Below, in pieces: positions 51,838 to 59,919 of a stretch of 64,000 nucleotides of DNA (its first letter is position 1; each line of letters opens with the position of its first letter). The stretch lies in contig NZ_VULQ01000002.1 of the NCBI RefSeq assembly GCF_009696575.1, positions 237,926-301,925 on the forward strand. Reading direction: 5' to 3'. A program made the translations under genes and the position numbers. The DNA is from Anaerococcus porci. Its GTDB lineage: Bacteria; Bacillota; Clostridia; Tissierellales; Peptoniphilaceae. A model generated the notes under the pieces. That model saw only the letters and a program-made list of their open reading frames with translations. It was not told the origin of the DNA and searched no databases.

Positions 51838-53790
51838 TTAATCCTCAACAATTAATTCTTCGTCTTTACTAACTACTAACCTAACTAACTGACTATCCAC
51901 TTCAGTAAGTTCATTTATTGCTTCTGCATTGTCTACAAAAATTGGAATTTGCTTTTCATATTTTTGTGATAAAGCATTTATAACATCAAGACCTGCGTTA
52001 ATCTTTGCAGCATTGTTTAAAACTCCGTAAGGTACTCCCTTGAAAGTAGCTTCTGCAGTTTCTTGAATTCCACCGTTTATTTGAGTATCAAATAACTTAA
52101 ACTTTACAAAAGTAAAGAAATTATTTACTTTACTACTAACTAGATCTACATAAGTCTTTGTATATTCATCACATAGATATAAGATTTTTTGTGCTTCTTC
52201 ATACTCAGCACTTAGCTTCTTTTCTTCTTGCTCATATTCTTCGATTTTTGTATCTATTTTCACATTAAAGCCTATACCTAATACTTTTGTATTAATTTCA
52301 TCTAACTTTTGATTTAAGACCCTTTTTTGCTCCAATAATTGGGTATTGTCTTTTTTATCTATATTTTTGATAGATTCTTCTATACTTTCAATCTCTTTTT
52401 TAATTTCTTCTTGTCTTTTTATAAGGCTTGGCATTATCTTTAAAGCCTTAGCTCTTTCAATTATTTCAAGTACTGTAAGCTCTTCTTCTTTTAGCTTTTC
52501 TTTCTTATCTTTTAATTTCTTTTCTTGGCTTAGAAGATTTTCCTTTTCAGTTTCAAACTCTTTGATATTAGATTGGTAAGATTCAATTTTGTCTTTACGT
52601 TCAAAACCCTTTTTCTCCATTTTTTCTATTTCGTTGCTTTTATGAATGTTGAAATTAGAAAGTATTTCTTGCTTTTTATCTTCTTCAAATTCTCTTCCGC
52701 ATGTTGGACAATTAAGACTACCATCAAATTTTTTTGTGCTTATATCTACCCAGTCTTTTCTCATTTGTTCAAGTTCTTTATTGACATCATTTATAAGCTT
52801 CTCTTTTTCTTCAATTCGATTTTCAAGCGAATTTATACGGTCTATAGTGTTTGTTATTTCAAAAGTACAAGCATCAATTTTCCTTTGTATTTCTGTATGT
52901 TTATTCTCGAATTTTTGTATATTATTCTTTTTACTTTCTTCATAATCACTATTGATAGCGTTAAATTCTTCTTTAAGTTCTGCTATACTTTTATATTTTT
53001 TATCAAGTTCTTCTGATACATTTTTGTTGCCTGCAAGTTCCCTATCTATATCTTCAATTTCTTTCACAATCTTTTCTTTTTCATCTTCAAGTTCTTTAAA
53101 ATCTTCATCAACTTTAGTACTGTTGAGTTCATCAATCCTTGCTGGTATTTCTTTAAGTTTTTCATTTATTTTTTTAGTTTTAGACTTTGACATAGCTTGC
53201 AGTTCTTCTATGGCGTATTGCTCTAAATCAAGCTCTTTTAACTCTTTATTTTCTTTTACTACATCATCTGTACTTACATCATCTACTAAGCTTAAAAGTA
53301 TATTTCTTCTTTCGCTTTTATCGATTATTTCATTAAAATATAGCGGGTTTGACAAAAGATTAAACTCTTCTTCATTTATATATTCTGAAATAAATTCTTC
53401 ATATTCTTTTTTCTTTTTTGGCACTTCGTTTATATAAAAATCTGTTGTATGTCCTGAAAATTCTTTGGTGTTAGATCCCCTCTTTTTCTTCCAAATTTCC
53501 TTGTATATTCTCTTTAGCTTTACTTCTTTATCATTGAATAAAAATGCACCTTCAACACTAGTTTCTACATTGTGTATATTTTCTCCATCAATGTCATATG
53601 GCTTTATGTCACAGTCCTTTCTATTAAAGCTATCCTTCCCATATAAAAGCCAGCAGTATCCATCAAATATTGTTGTTTTACCACTTGCGTTCTCTCCACT
53701 TATTGTTGTTACATTTTCGCTAAAATTTAAGCTGTAATCTTTTAATCCTTTAAAGTTTTTAAATTTTAAATTTATAATTTCAATCTCCAT
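51838..53790 (-). CDS. SbcC/Rad50-like AAA ATPase with zinc hook
   Basis: 650 residues from ATG 53790 (AAAGGGG upstream). N-terminal Walker A (GENASGKTTIFDGYCWLLYG), long antiparallel coiled coils about 180-540, zinc hook CPTCGREF near 345, and a C-terminal part with VDNAEAINEL in the place of Walker B (D-N-A-E). Likely works with RecT and the MBL nuclease in end processing. No separate SbcD gene is seen. Confidence 0.88.
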   Translation of the reverse strand: MEIEIINLKFKNFKGLKDYSLNFSENVTTISGENASGKTTIFDGYCWLLYGKDSFNRKDCDIKPYDIDGENIHNVETSVEGAFLFNDKEVKLKRIYKEIWKKKRGSNTKEFSGHTTDFYINEVPKKKKEYEEFISEYINEEEFNLLSNPLYFNEIIDKSERRNILLSLVDDVSTDDVVKENKELKELDLEQYAIEELQAMSKSKTKKINEKLKEIPARIDELNSTKVDEDFKELEDEKEKIVKEIEDIDRELAGNKNVSEELDKKYKSIAELKEEFNAINSDYEESKKNNIQKFENKHTEIQRKIDACTFEITNTIDRINSLENRIEEKEKLINDVNKELEQMRKDWVDISTKKFDGSLNCPTCGREFEEDKKQEILSNFNIHKSNEIEKMEKKGFERKDKIESYQSNIKEFETEKENLLSQEKKLKDKKEKLKEEELTVLEIIERAKALKIMPSLIKRQEEIKKEIESIEESIKNIDKKDNTQLLEQKRVLNQKLDEINTKVLGIGFNVKIDTKIEEYEQEEKKLSAEYEEAQKILYLCDEYTKTYVDLVSSKVNNFFTFVKFKLFDTQINGGIQETAEATFKGVPYGVLNNAAKINAGLDVINALSQKYEKQIPIFVDNAEAINELTEVDSQLVRLVVSKDEELIVED

Positions 53791-53801
53791 TTTAACCCCT
53801 T

Positions 53802-54008
53802 TCACCTAAGCATAAATTCTTGTTGCCTTAACTTTCTTTCTAGTTCATCATCTAAGATTCTTAATGTTGCACTGTTTGTCCTTGTTTTGCCTTGTTTATC
53901 TAAATATCCAATAATTAGTGTAAGACTATCTATATTAAGACTTCTAGCTCCTTCTCGAAGTCTTTCTTCTTGGTCTTTATCCATCAAAATTTCCTCGTAC
54001 TCTTTCAT
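53802..54008 (-). CDS. Small hypothetical protein
   Basis: 68 residues from ATG 54008 (GGGAGAAG upstream); charged and helical (EILMDKDQEERLREGARSLN). Ahead of the ATPase gene in the early operon. Unrecognised. Confidence 0.6.
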   Translation of the reverse strand: MKEYEEILMDKDQEERLREGARSLNIDSLTLIIGYLDKQGKTRTNSATLRILDDELERKLRQQEFMLR

Positions 54009-54078
54009 AATCTTCTCCCTTTGGGTATAATACAAATATCTAAAATTTCGTTTGAGCCTATAAACATAGGCTCTTTTC

Positions 54079-54327
54079 TTATGCCAAAAATGCCATGCAA
54101 GAACCTATAAACATAAGCGCTATTCCGGCAGTCCTTGTTATCTCATTAGGACCACATAAAGCCAACAACATCATTAACCCCACAATAAATAGTCCTAAAA
54201 CCTTATCCCTAATCCTTTCTTTTTCTGGTTTTGCTGTAAACTTCACGCAAACATCATCAACCTTACGACCATCCAACATCTTAAAAACATCACTTCTTTT
54301 TCTAATCTTTCTTTTGCTATTTTCCAT
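54079..54327 (-). CDS. Small membrane protein, two C-terminal spans
   Basis: 82 residues: basic N-terminus (KRKIRKRSDVFK), then two hydrophobic segments (VLGLFIVGLMMLLALCG; AGIALMFIGSCMAFLA). A hairpin terminator with GAGCCTATAAACATAGGCTC (54053-54072) follows. Unrecognised. Confidence 0.6.
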   Translation of the reverse strand: MENSKRKIRKRSDVFKMLDGRKVDDVCVKFTAKPEKERIRDKVLGLFIVGLMMLLALCGPNEITRTAGIALMFIGSCMAFLA

Positions 54328-54329
54328 AT

Positions 54330-54635
54330 CTACTCCTCCCTTTCAAATAAAAACCTCTTAATATCTTCCTTGCTATAATAAATATTACGTTCTGATAACC
54401 TGTAACAAGGTAAACCATCAATCCTCATTTTCATCAAAGTTTCATTTCCTATCCCCAAATAGTCATACACTTCTGTCTGCTTCAAGAAATCCTTATTTCT
54501 TAAACTCTTCTTATCATCTGTAATACCGTCCTTACAATCCAAACTGTACCTATATAGACACCTGCATAACTCAATTAGCTCCTTATTCTCATTTTCAATC
54601 TCGAGAACGGCACCTACTAATTTGCTTGCTTCCAT
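54330..54635 (-). CDS. MerR/excisionase-like HTH protein
   Basis: 101 residues. C-terminal half (DYLGIGNETLMKMRIDGLPC YRLSER, YYSKEDIKRFLFE) matches helix-turn-helix 'excisionase' type domains. Could be the phage Xis or an early regulator. Overlaps nothing but is tightly spaced with neighbours. Confidence 0.7.
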   Translation of the reverse strand: MEASKLVGAVLEIENENKELIELCRCLYRYSLDCKDGITDDKKSLRNKDFLKQTEVYDYLGIGNETLMKMRIDGLPCYRLSERNIYYSKEDIKRFLFEREE

Positions 54636-54644
54636 TTTCGTCTC

Positions 54645-55424
54645 CTATCCTAAGAACTTATTAACAAAATAAACCTGACCCTTACCAGTAATCTTTGTAG
54701 TAGTAGTCACAACATTAGTCCCATTACTATCTATATAAGACCCCTTCTTCATCTCAAACAATCCTTGCTCAATAAACACTTGCTTAGGTTGATTCCTTCT
54801 TTCTCCACCCTTGCACAAATAGCCCTTATTCCTCATCCACTTAAACAAATTATTTTGACCAATCTTCTTATCACTCTTACCTTGCCTAATAGCCTCTTGA
54901 CTTATTAACTTAGCTAATTCTCCCATTAAGCATGACTTACTTGATGCTGATACTGCATCGGCGAATAATACTTTAGGTTTATCTTCTTCAATCTTTGTTT
55001 GAGCTAAGGCAAGTCTTGCTTCTGCCTTTTTCCATTGATTAGCTATTTCAATTATTGAATCAGGATCTGCTAAGATATCTTTTGCCTTTTGCTCAGTCAT
55101 ATAGATCCCTTGTTTTCTTATAGATGGTAAAACCTCACCAGTAACCCAATCAGAAAACTTTTCAGCTTCAGGCTTTCTGCTTTGGAAGATTAGCTTGTAT
55201 AGGTTTGATTCGTTAATGAAGTTTGCTTTTTGTGTTCTTCCCAAGCTGTCGATGACGTCGGCAGTACCGACCCCATCTAGATTTAATCTAGATTTAGCAT
55301 CTCTAGTATTTTTTATATCTAAAATCCTACACACATCATTCAAACTAAAATAAGGTTCATCATTTATAAGCGATGTTCTTACTTCGCCAAATTCGTTACT
55401 TTCAAAAATTTTAATATTACTCAT
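54645..55424 (-). CDS. Antirepressor C: BRO-N plus ANT C-terminal domain
   Basis: 259 residues. BRO-N domain (FSLNDVCRILDIKNTRDAKS, FQSRKPEAEKFSDWVTGEVL) and a KilAC/ANT domain from about 170 (GELAKLISQEAIRQG, NLFKWMRNKGYLCKGGERRN, TTTTKITGKGQVYFV). Third antirepressor of the prophage, with a different C-terminus from A and B. A repressor-type operator lies just upstream. Confidence 0.88.
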   Translation of the reverse strand: MSNIKIFESNEFGEVRTSLINDEPYFSLNDVCRILDIKNTRDAKSRLNLDGVGTADVIDSLGRTQKANFINESNLYKLIFQSRKPEAEKFSDWVTGEVLPSIRKQGIYMTEQKAKDILADPDSIIEIANQWKKAEARLALAQTKIEEDKPKVLFADAVSASSKSCLMGELAKLISQEAIRQGKSDKKIGQNNLFKWMRNKGYLCKGGERRNQPKQVFIEQGLFEMKKGSYIDSNGTNVVTTTTKITGKGQVYFVNKFLG

Positions 55425-55456
55425 TTCATCTCCTATGTTTACTTTTTTAATTTTGG

Positions 55457-55471
55457 ATAACTTAAAGTGTA
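55457..55471. promoter_or_regulatory. Repressor-like operator before antirepressor C
   Basis: ATAACTTAAAGTGTA matches 12 of 15 bases of the operator at 59117-59131 (TACACTTAAAGTGTA in the same strand sense). It suggests the main repressor also controls the antirepressor. Confidence 0.55.
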
Positions 55472-55472
55472 C

Positions 55473-55718
55473 TTAATCCGCAAAAAAAATATCGCCAACT
55501 GGTACATTAAAATAAGCTGCATACTTTTTTTTAATATCATCACTAGGCACTCTGTAGCCTGTTTCATACATAGAGATTGCACTTACAGAAATACCAAATA
55601 ATTCGGATAAACTTTTTTGAGTTTTTCCATTATTTTCTCTCAACCTTCTCAACTTATTTCCTAACCTTTTATTAACCTTTTCAATAACAACCACCCCCTT
55701 AAATCTCCCTTCTTTCAT
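55473..55718 (-). CDS. Cro-like XRE-family regulator
   Basis: Up to 81 residues; HTH GKTQKSLSELFGISVSAISM YETG. It resembles the DNA-binding half of the main repressor (SAVSMYERGERIPS). Start uncertain: AAGGGGGTGG lies inside the longest frame, 14 codons upstream of the conserved NKRLGNKL, so a non-ATG start about nine bases after it is likely. Confidence 0.8.
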   Translation of the reverse strand: MKEGRFKGVVVIEKVNKRLGNKLRRLRENNGKTQKSLSELFGISVSAISMYETGYRVPSDDIKKKYAAYFNVPVGDIFFAD

Positions 55719-55753
55719 TAAAGTATAATCATAGTTAGAAGGGAGGTGAAACT

Positions 55754-55990
55754 ATGAAAATACACGCATGTATACTCGGCAATTGGGTATGTCTTAATGA
55801 TGACCCTAATTGCACAATAGGAGAAAACAAGGAATCCCCTAATATATGGTACAAACAAAATGCTGAAATATGGTCTCCTAACATTAAAGAACAAGAAGAT
55901 ACTTACTACCAATTAGACTATGTTAAGATCTTCTATAAAGGAGTTCTTTACAGGATAAACCCTATTTTCATCCAACTATCTGATCTTTAA
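55754..55990 (+). CDS. Plus-strand small protein of unknown function
   Basis: 78 residues: MKIHACILGNWVCLNDDPNC and SPNIWYKQNAEIWSP. RBS GGGAGGTGAAACT, TATAAT near 55724. Divergent from the Cro-like gene; its end overlaps 55976-56164 by 15 bases. Conserved-looking Cys and Trp residues but no known family. Confidence 0.65.
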   Translation: MKIHACILGNWVCLNDDPNCTIGENKESPNIWYKQNAEIWSPNIKEQEDTYYQLDYVKIFYKGVLYRINPIFIQLSDL

Positions 55991-56164
55991 AAAAGAATTA
56001 TCATTTATTCTTTTTCGAATCTCTTTAATATCAGAGTCGTTGAGAACAATCTCATCGGCTCTTTTATTCTCTTGAATTCCAATAGCTTTGTTAAGTTCAA
56101 ACCATTCTAACTTACTAAACTTTTTCCTAAACTCTAAAAATTCTTTTACATCATCAACTTTCAT
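55976..56164 (-). CDS. FLEFRKKF-type small protein, 62 residues
   Basis: Paralogue of 58509-58805: EFLEFRKKFSKLEWFELNKA and ENKRADEIVLNDSDIKEIRK RI. RBS AAGGGGGTGG, shared with neighbouring minus-strand genes. Function unknown. Confidence 0.7.
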   Translation of the reverse strand: MKVDDVKEFLEFRKKFSKLEWFELNKAIGIQENKRADEIVLNDSDIKEIRKRINDNSFLKIR

Positions 56165-56232
56165 AAAACCACCCCCTTAAACTTTCTACATCTCCAATGG
56201 TATAATATAAATAAAACACCAAGGAGAAAACT

Positions 56233-56898
56233 ATGACGAATATACCAACAACAATCTTATACTATGATAATTTAGAACTAGATGTCCCAAAACTCTGCCC
56301 ACATTGCCACAAAGAAATGATTCCTACAATAATTAGCAAATCTGAACTTCAAACTTATGGTCAAAATAGGGTATTTGCTATCTTACTTAGATGCAATATA
56401 TGTTCAAGTTTTTATGCTGTTGAATATATTTATAACAACCCAAGGCAAAATCCTAAACAAACCTTAGTTCCATATACTTATTCCCCAACTGTAGACTTAA
56501 ATGTTCCCGATAATATAAAAAAAATATCTGAAGACTTTGAAGAAGTCTACATTCAATCTGAAACAGCTTATCAGCTTGACCTAAAACAAATAGCAGGTAT
56601 GGGATATAGAAAATCTGTAGAAATACTTGTCAAAGATTTTTTAATATATAAAGACCCTGACAATTCCGAAAAAATTCTAAAATTGACCTTAAATTCAGCT
56701 ATATCTAAAATCGAAAATAAGAAATTAGAAAATTTAGCCAGAATGTGTGCCTACCTTGGCAATGACCAAACCCACCCTATAAAGCTTCACCCATCAAAAG
56801 ATATTGATGACTTGAGAAACTTTACTGAAAATCTTGTCTTACTAATAGCTTTTGAAATAAACTACCTAGATGGTACTCAAAGTATCTTGTCAAATTGA
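56233..56898 (+). CDS. DUF4145-type protein with zinc ribbon
   Basis: 221 residues. N-terminal zinc ribbon (LCPHCHKE ... LRCNICSSFYAVEY) then a helical DUF4145 region (MGYRKSVEILVKDFLIYKDP, NLARMCAYLGNDQTHPIK). DUF4145 occurs with restriction and other defence genes. Plus strand, own promoter (TATAAT about 56202), ends overlapping 56877-57068. Probably expressed in the lysogen. Function unproven. Confidence 0.75.
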   Translation: MTNIPTTILYYDNLELDVPKLCPHCHKEMIPTIISKSELQTYGQNRVFAILLRCNICSSFYAVEYIYNNPRQNPKQTLVPYTYSPTVDLNVPDNIKKISEDFEEVYIQSETAYQLDLKQIAGMGYRKSVEILVKDFLIYKDPDNSEKILKLTLNSAISKIENKKLENLARMCAYLGNDQTHPIKLHPSKDIDDLRNFTENLVLLIAFEINYLDGTQSILSN

Positions 56899-57068
56899 TT
56901 CATAGGATCAACTCTTCCCACAAACTCATTATCCTTGTAGTAGTCCTTAACCTCCCTATTAAAAACTTCAACATCACTTTCTATCTCATAAGTTACTTCA
57001 ACAACAGAAGTAACTTTTATTTCTTTAGGAATAAGTTTATTCCCTAACCTTTTATCAAACTCTTTCAA
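56877..57068 (-). CDS. Small protein with Cro-like N-terminal segment
   Basis: 63 residues from TTG 57068, placed nine bases after AAAGGGGGTGG. Begins KEFDKRLGNKLIP, like the NKRLGNKL of the Cro-like gene, but then diverges (TSVVEVTYEIESDVEVF). Looks like a recombined relative lacking the HTH. Confidence 0.55.
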   Translation of the reverse strand: MKEFDKRLGNKLIPKEIKVTSVVEVTYEIESDVEVFNREVKDYYKDNEFVGRVDPMNQFDKIL

Positions 57069-57130
57069 ACAACCACCCCCTTTAAACTTTCTCAATCTCC
57101 AATGTATAATATATACAAGGAGGTGAGAAT

Positions 57131-57607
57131 ATGATTTTTAAATTTATAAATGTGATAACCCCATTAGTGTCAATAATATCGATTTTTATTTCACATTACT
57201 TAGGTATGAAAAAAAGTAACAAAAAGCTAGAGAAAGAATCTTTACAAAAAAGATATGAGACTGTATATATCCCATATATTCAGTTGCTTGCAAGGTCTTT
57301 CCCCCTACTTCCCTATCCTATAAACACTTCCGAAGTAGCAATAACTATAAATTCTATTACTTTAGAAAATATTGAATACCTTGGAAAGAATTCTTCCTTG
57401 CTAGCTATAGATTATTATTTAGCTATGTTAGACTTTTTTGAATACTGTAATGGAAATAAAGCTTATTCTAATGCTAAAGATAAAATTAATACTACATTCA
57501 TAGAAATGACTCAGGAAATATTATCGGAAGCATCACAACTATCAAAAGAATTAAAACTAGCAGACATATCACAAGTTTTTTATAACGAGATTCAAAATTA
57601 TCAATAA
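57131..57607 (+). CDS. Membrane-anchored small protein
   Basis: 158 residues: one N-terminal span (INVITPLVSIISIFISHYLG), then a helical soluble domain. RBS AAGGAGGTGAG, TATAAT about 57106. Unrecognised; single plus-strand gene in the lysogeny-proximal region, so superinfection exclusion is one possibility (inference). Confidence 0.65.
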   Translation: MIFKFINVITPLVSIISIFISHYLGMKKSNKKLEKESLQKRYETVYIPYIQLLARSFPLLPYPINTSEVAITINSITLENIEYLGKNSSLLAIDYYLAMLDFFEYCNGNKAYSNAKDKINTTFIEMTQEILSEASQLSKELKLADISQVFYNEIQNYQ

Positions 57608-57732
57608 CATATATTATTAACAAAGACCATAAATTGGCGAATATTGTTATTAAACAAATGTCCATTATTATCTCCTATTTTATTAATTTCTACCAATTTT
57701 ATAAATTTTACCAGTAAAAATTTTACTTCCGA

Positions 57733-57768
57733 GCCTTAGCTTAACAAGCAAAGGCTCTTTTTTTTCTT
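57733..57768 (+). terminator. Terminator of 57131-57607
   Basis: GAGCCTTAGCTTAACAAGCAAAGGCTC then seven T. The 240 bases from 57608 to 57850 hold nothing else but the promoter of the next gene (TATAAT about 57815). Confidence 0.8.
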
Positions 57769-57850
57769 TTTCTTTCTTACTAGTTTTCATTCATTTACCC
57801 CCCCTATATACGATATAATGTAATTATCAAACAAGAAAGGAGGTGAGTAT

Positions 57851-58033
57851 ATGAGTAATCAAGGATTTCCAAGCAATAAATATGAATACCTAACTTGTTT
57901 ATATTTAAAAAAACTAGATATTTCAAAACTAACACCACAAGAATTACTAGAAAAATATAACCAAGTTTATTCAGAAATCTATGAACTTGAAAAAGACAAA
58001 CATAAAGGTCATATCAAGCCTTACACACTATAA
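57851..58033 (+). CDS. Plus-strand small protein, 60 residues
   Basis: SNKYEYLTCLYLKKLDISKL then TPQELLEKYNQVYSEI. RBS AAAGGAGGTGAG. Convergent with, and overlapping by six bases, the minus-strand gene at 58028-58231. Unrecognised. Confidence 0.6.
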   Translation: MSNQGFPSNKYEYLTCLYLKKLDISKLTPQELLEKYNQVYSEIYELEKDKHKGHIKPYTL

Positions 58034-58231
58034 ACAATGTATCTTTATTGAACGGACAGTGCATTTTATATTGCGCTGTTCTTTTATTCTTTCATTTTCC
58101 TTTATAAGTTGACCTAACTCCTGTAAATCAGGCAAGATTACTTCATCAATGATAAACTCTTTAACCTTTCCATTTTCATCATAGATAATTTTATCATCCA
58201 GATTTTCCTTATTATCAATATCTTTGTCCAT
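58028..58231 (-). CDS. Minus-strand small protein, 67 residues
   Basis: Start ATG 58231 after AAAGGAGTGGG. Acidic N-terminus (DKDIDNKENLDDKIIYDENG), helix, then a basic end with two Cys (IKCTVRSIKIHCL). Unrecognised. Confidence 0.55.
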   Translation of the reverse strand: MDKDIDNKENLDDKIIYDENGKVKEFIIDEVILPDLQELGQLIKENERIKEQRNIKCTVRSIKIHCL

Positions 58232-58330
58232 TCCCACTCCTTTCTTTTTTTCCATCTTTTTTTACACCACCAAATTAAATCTCCATAATCTCCAATCTGC
58301 TATAATAAAATCAGAAAGGAGGTTATAACA

Positions 58331-58519
58331 ATGTCTAGTAAAGTTGAATTTAGTCTTACAGAACACCAAGCAACAAAACTTTTGCTTCTTCTCATTACTT
58401 ACTCTAAAGAAGGAGCTGTAGTTAGTAAAGAAGATGCTCAACTATTCAAACAAACTATTAACTCTATAAAAAAGACATATCCAAACATTGAAAAGATTGA
58501 AGAGATCCTCAATACTTAG
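58331..58519 (+). CDS. Plus-strand small protein, 62 residues
   Basis: VEFSLTEHQATKLLLLLITY then a helical C-terminus. RBS AAAGGAGGTTATAAC, TATAAT about 58308. End overlaps 58509-58805 by 11 bases. Unrecognised. Confidence 0.6.
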   Translation: MSSKVEFSLTEHQATKLLLLLITYSKEGAVVSKEDAQLFKQTINSIKKTYPNIEKIEEILNT

Positions 58520-58805
58520 ACTTCTTCCAAACATCCAATTTATCTACAACATCCATCAGTAAATCAAATTTTTCATCTTCTGGTGTGCTGACAAACCTTG
58601 AAGAATGAATAATAAAATTACTAGTTAATCTATTTTTTATCTCTTCAACATCAGAGTCGGTCAACTTGACTTGGTCGGCTCTATTTTTTTCTACTAAATT
58701 AATCACATGATTAAGTTCAGACCATTCTGCTCTAGTGAATTTTTTCCTAAACTCTAAAAAATAATTAACATCTTTATCAATTTCTTTAATCTTCTTTTTT
58801 TCCAT
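58509..58805 (-). CDS. FLEFRKKF-type protein, 98 residues
   Basis: N-terminal KEIDKDVNYFLEFRKKFTRA, then EKNRADQVKLTDSDVEEIKN, paralogous to 55976-56164, with an extra C-terminal 35 residues. Third gene of the early operon started at 59111-59139. RBS GGAGAG. Function unknown. Confidence 0.7.
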   Translation of the reverse strand: MEKKKIKEIDKDVNYFLEFRKKFTRAEWSELNHVINLVEKNRADQVKLTDSDVEEIKNRLTSNFIIHSSRFVSTPEDEKFDLLMDVVDKLDVWKKSKY

Positions 58806-58817
58806 TTTCTCTCCTTC

Positions 58818-58916
58818 CTACTTAAACATATTAATTAAACTTAACAAAATACTTAGAATGCCTAATCCGATAATCATTTTTAAAGTTTTTTCTAGTTTGT
58901 CTCTATCACCTTTCAT
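58818..58916 (-). CDS. 32-residue membrane peptide of the early operon
   Basis: MKGDRDKLEKTLKMIIGLGI then LSILLSLINMFK. Polar start and one span. Same place as peptide b of the micropeptide cassettes. Confidence 0.5.
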   Translation of the reverse strand: MKGDRDKLEKTLKMIIGLGILSILLSLINMFK

Positions 58917-58954
58917 TTTTCTTATAGAATGAGTATAGTATTGATATAGTAGGG

Positions 58955-59080
58955 CTATGCCCTAACTATATCTATTATTTTGATGATTAACTCAATTAGC
59001 TTATCTATTAAACTGATTACCGCAGTAGCTAATGCTAATTTTATGAGTTGATCATCTTTTTTATTGTCTTCTTTACTCAT
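58955..59080 (-). CDS. 41-residue peptide, first gene of the early operon
   Basis: MSKEDNKKDDQLIKLALATA ... ending LIIKIIDIVRA. RBS GAAAGGGGG. The IVRA end and the GGGCATAGCCC hairpin over the stop parallel peptide a of cassettes 1 and 3 (IVKGS, IVRG). Directly under repressor control. Confidence 0.55.
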   Translation of the reverse strand: MSKEDNKKDDQLIKLALATAVISLIDKLIELIIKIIDIVRA

Positions 59081-59110
59081 TCAATCCCCCTTTCTTGATT
59101 TGTTAAGTAT

Positions 59111-59139
59111 ATTATATACACTTTAAGTGTACTTGTCAA
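59111..59139 (-). promoter_or_regulatory. Early promoter with repressor operator O1
   Basis: TTGACA (59139-59134), 17-bp spacer, TATAAT (59116-59111). The spacer holds the palindrome TACACTTTAAGTGTA (59117-59131). Likely the lytic promoter, silenced by the LexA-type repressor. Confidence 0.82.
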
Positions 59140-59192
59140 ATGTTTTTTTAAGATTTTATAAAAAAAGTTAACTAATCGTTTATTTTTAGCTA

Positions 59193-59245
59193 TTTACATA
59201 TTCACAAATAGTGTATATAATATAGAAAAATACACTTAATGTGAA
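59193..59245 (+). promoter_or_regulatory. Repressor promoter with operators O2 and O3
   Basis: TTTACA (59193-59198), 17-bp spacer, TATAAT (59216-59221). O2 TTCACAAATAGTGTA (59201-59215) lies in the spacer and O3 TACACTTAATGTGAA (59231-59245) just after the -10. With O1 this makes a three-operator switch between divergent promoters. Confidence 0.72.
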
Positions 59246-59262
59246 AATGAAAGGAAAACTTT

Positions 59263-59907
59263 ATGGATGTTTCGTCAAAATTAAAAAATCTAAGGAAAAA
59301 TTCAAAGATGACACAACTTGAGCTTGCTAAAAAATTATTCGTAACTAAGTCAGCTGTTAGCATGTATGAAAGAGGTGAACGTATTCCTAGTACAGATGTT
59401 TTAAAAAAATATTCTGAAATATTTGATGTCAGTATAGACTACCTTTTAGGCGAACAAAAAGACCACCTAGAACCCCTAGCAAGAGCAGTAAGCATGTACA
59501 CATATCCCTATATAGACGACTATATTTCAGCAGGCAGTCCTGTAAATATAGATGGCATGCAAAACCTACCACGCATACATATCCCAGATGAAATCCTCGG
59601 CAAATTTGCAGGCAGTAAGCACCTATCATTCATAAAAGTAAATGGTGAATCAATGAATAAAATAATACCAAACGGGTCAATAATTGGAGTACTTAATTAC
59701 AACAGCATCTATGACCTTAAAAACGGTGACATAGTAGTATACAAAACCAAAGACAACGACTTTGCAGTCAAATACTTCTACCACATCAAAAACAAACTAA
59801 TCTTCAAACCCAGCTCAACCCTAGACTGTTACTACGATAAAATCTTTGACATAAACGAAAACATAGAAATAATAGGAAAAGTAGTGTTATACTCAGTAAT
59901 ACTATAG
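59263..59907 (+). CDS. LexA-type phage repressor (XRE plus S24 peptidase)
   Basis: 214 residues. HTH about 8-65 (MTQLELAKKLFVTKSAVSMY ERGER); self-cleavage Ala-Gly in YISAGSPVN (about 88-89); catalytic Ser in VNGESMNKIIPNG and Lys in NDFAVKYF. RecA-stimulated autocleavage would link induction to DNA damage; antirepressors give other routes. Upstream it has two operators. Confidence 0.92.
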   Translation: MDVSSKLKNLRKNSKMTQLELAKKLFVTKSAVSMYERGERIPSTDVLKKYSEIFDVSIDYLLGEQKDHLEPLARAVSMYTYPYIDDYISAGSPVNIDGMQNLPRIHIPDEILGKFAGSKHLSFIKVNGESMNKIIPNGSIIGVLNYNSIYDLKNGDIVVYKTKDNDFAVKYFYHIKNKLIFKPSSTLDCYYDKIFDINENIEIIGKVVLYSVIL

Positions 59908-59919
59908 AAAGGTGAGGAA

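Noticed and set aside
52573..53437. Ser/Phe-rich plus-strand frames opposite the SbcC-like gene
   Set aside because: Shadows of the coiled-coil codons on the other strand.
57608..57850. Hidden gene in the gap
   Set aside because: Only a terminator and the next promoter are present.
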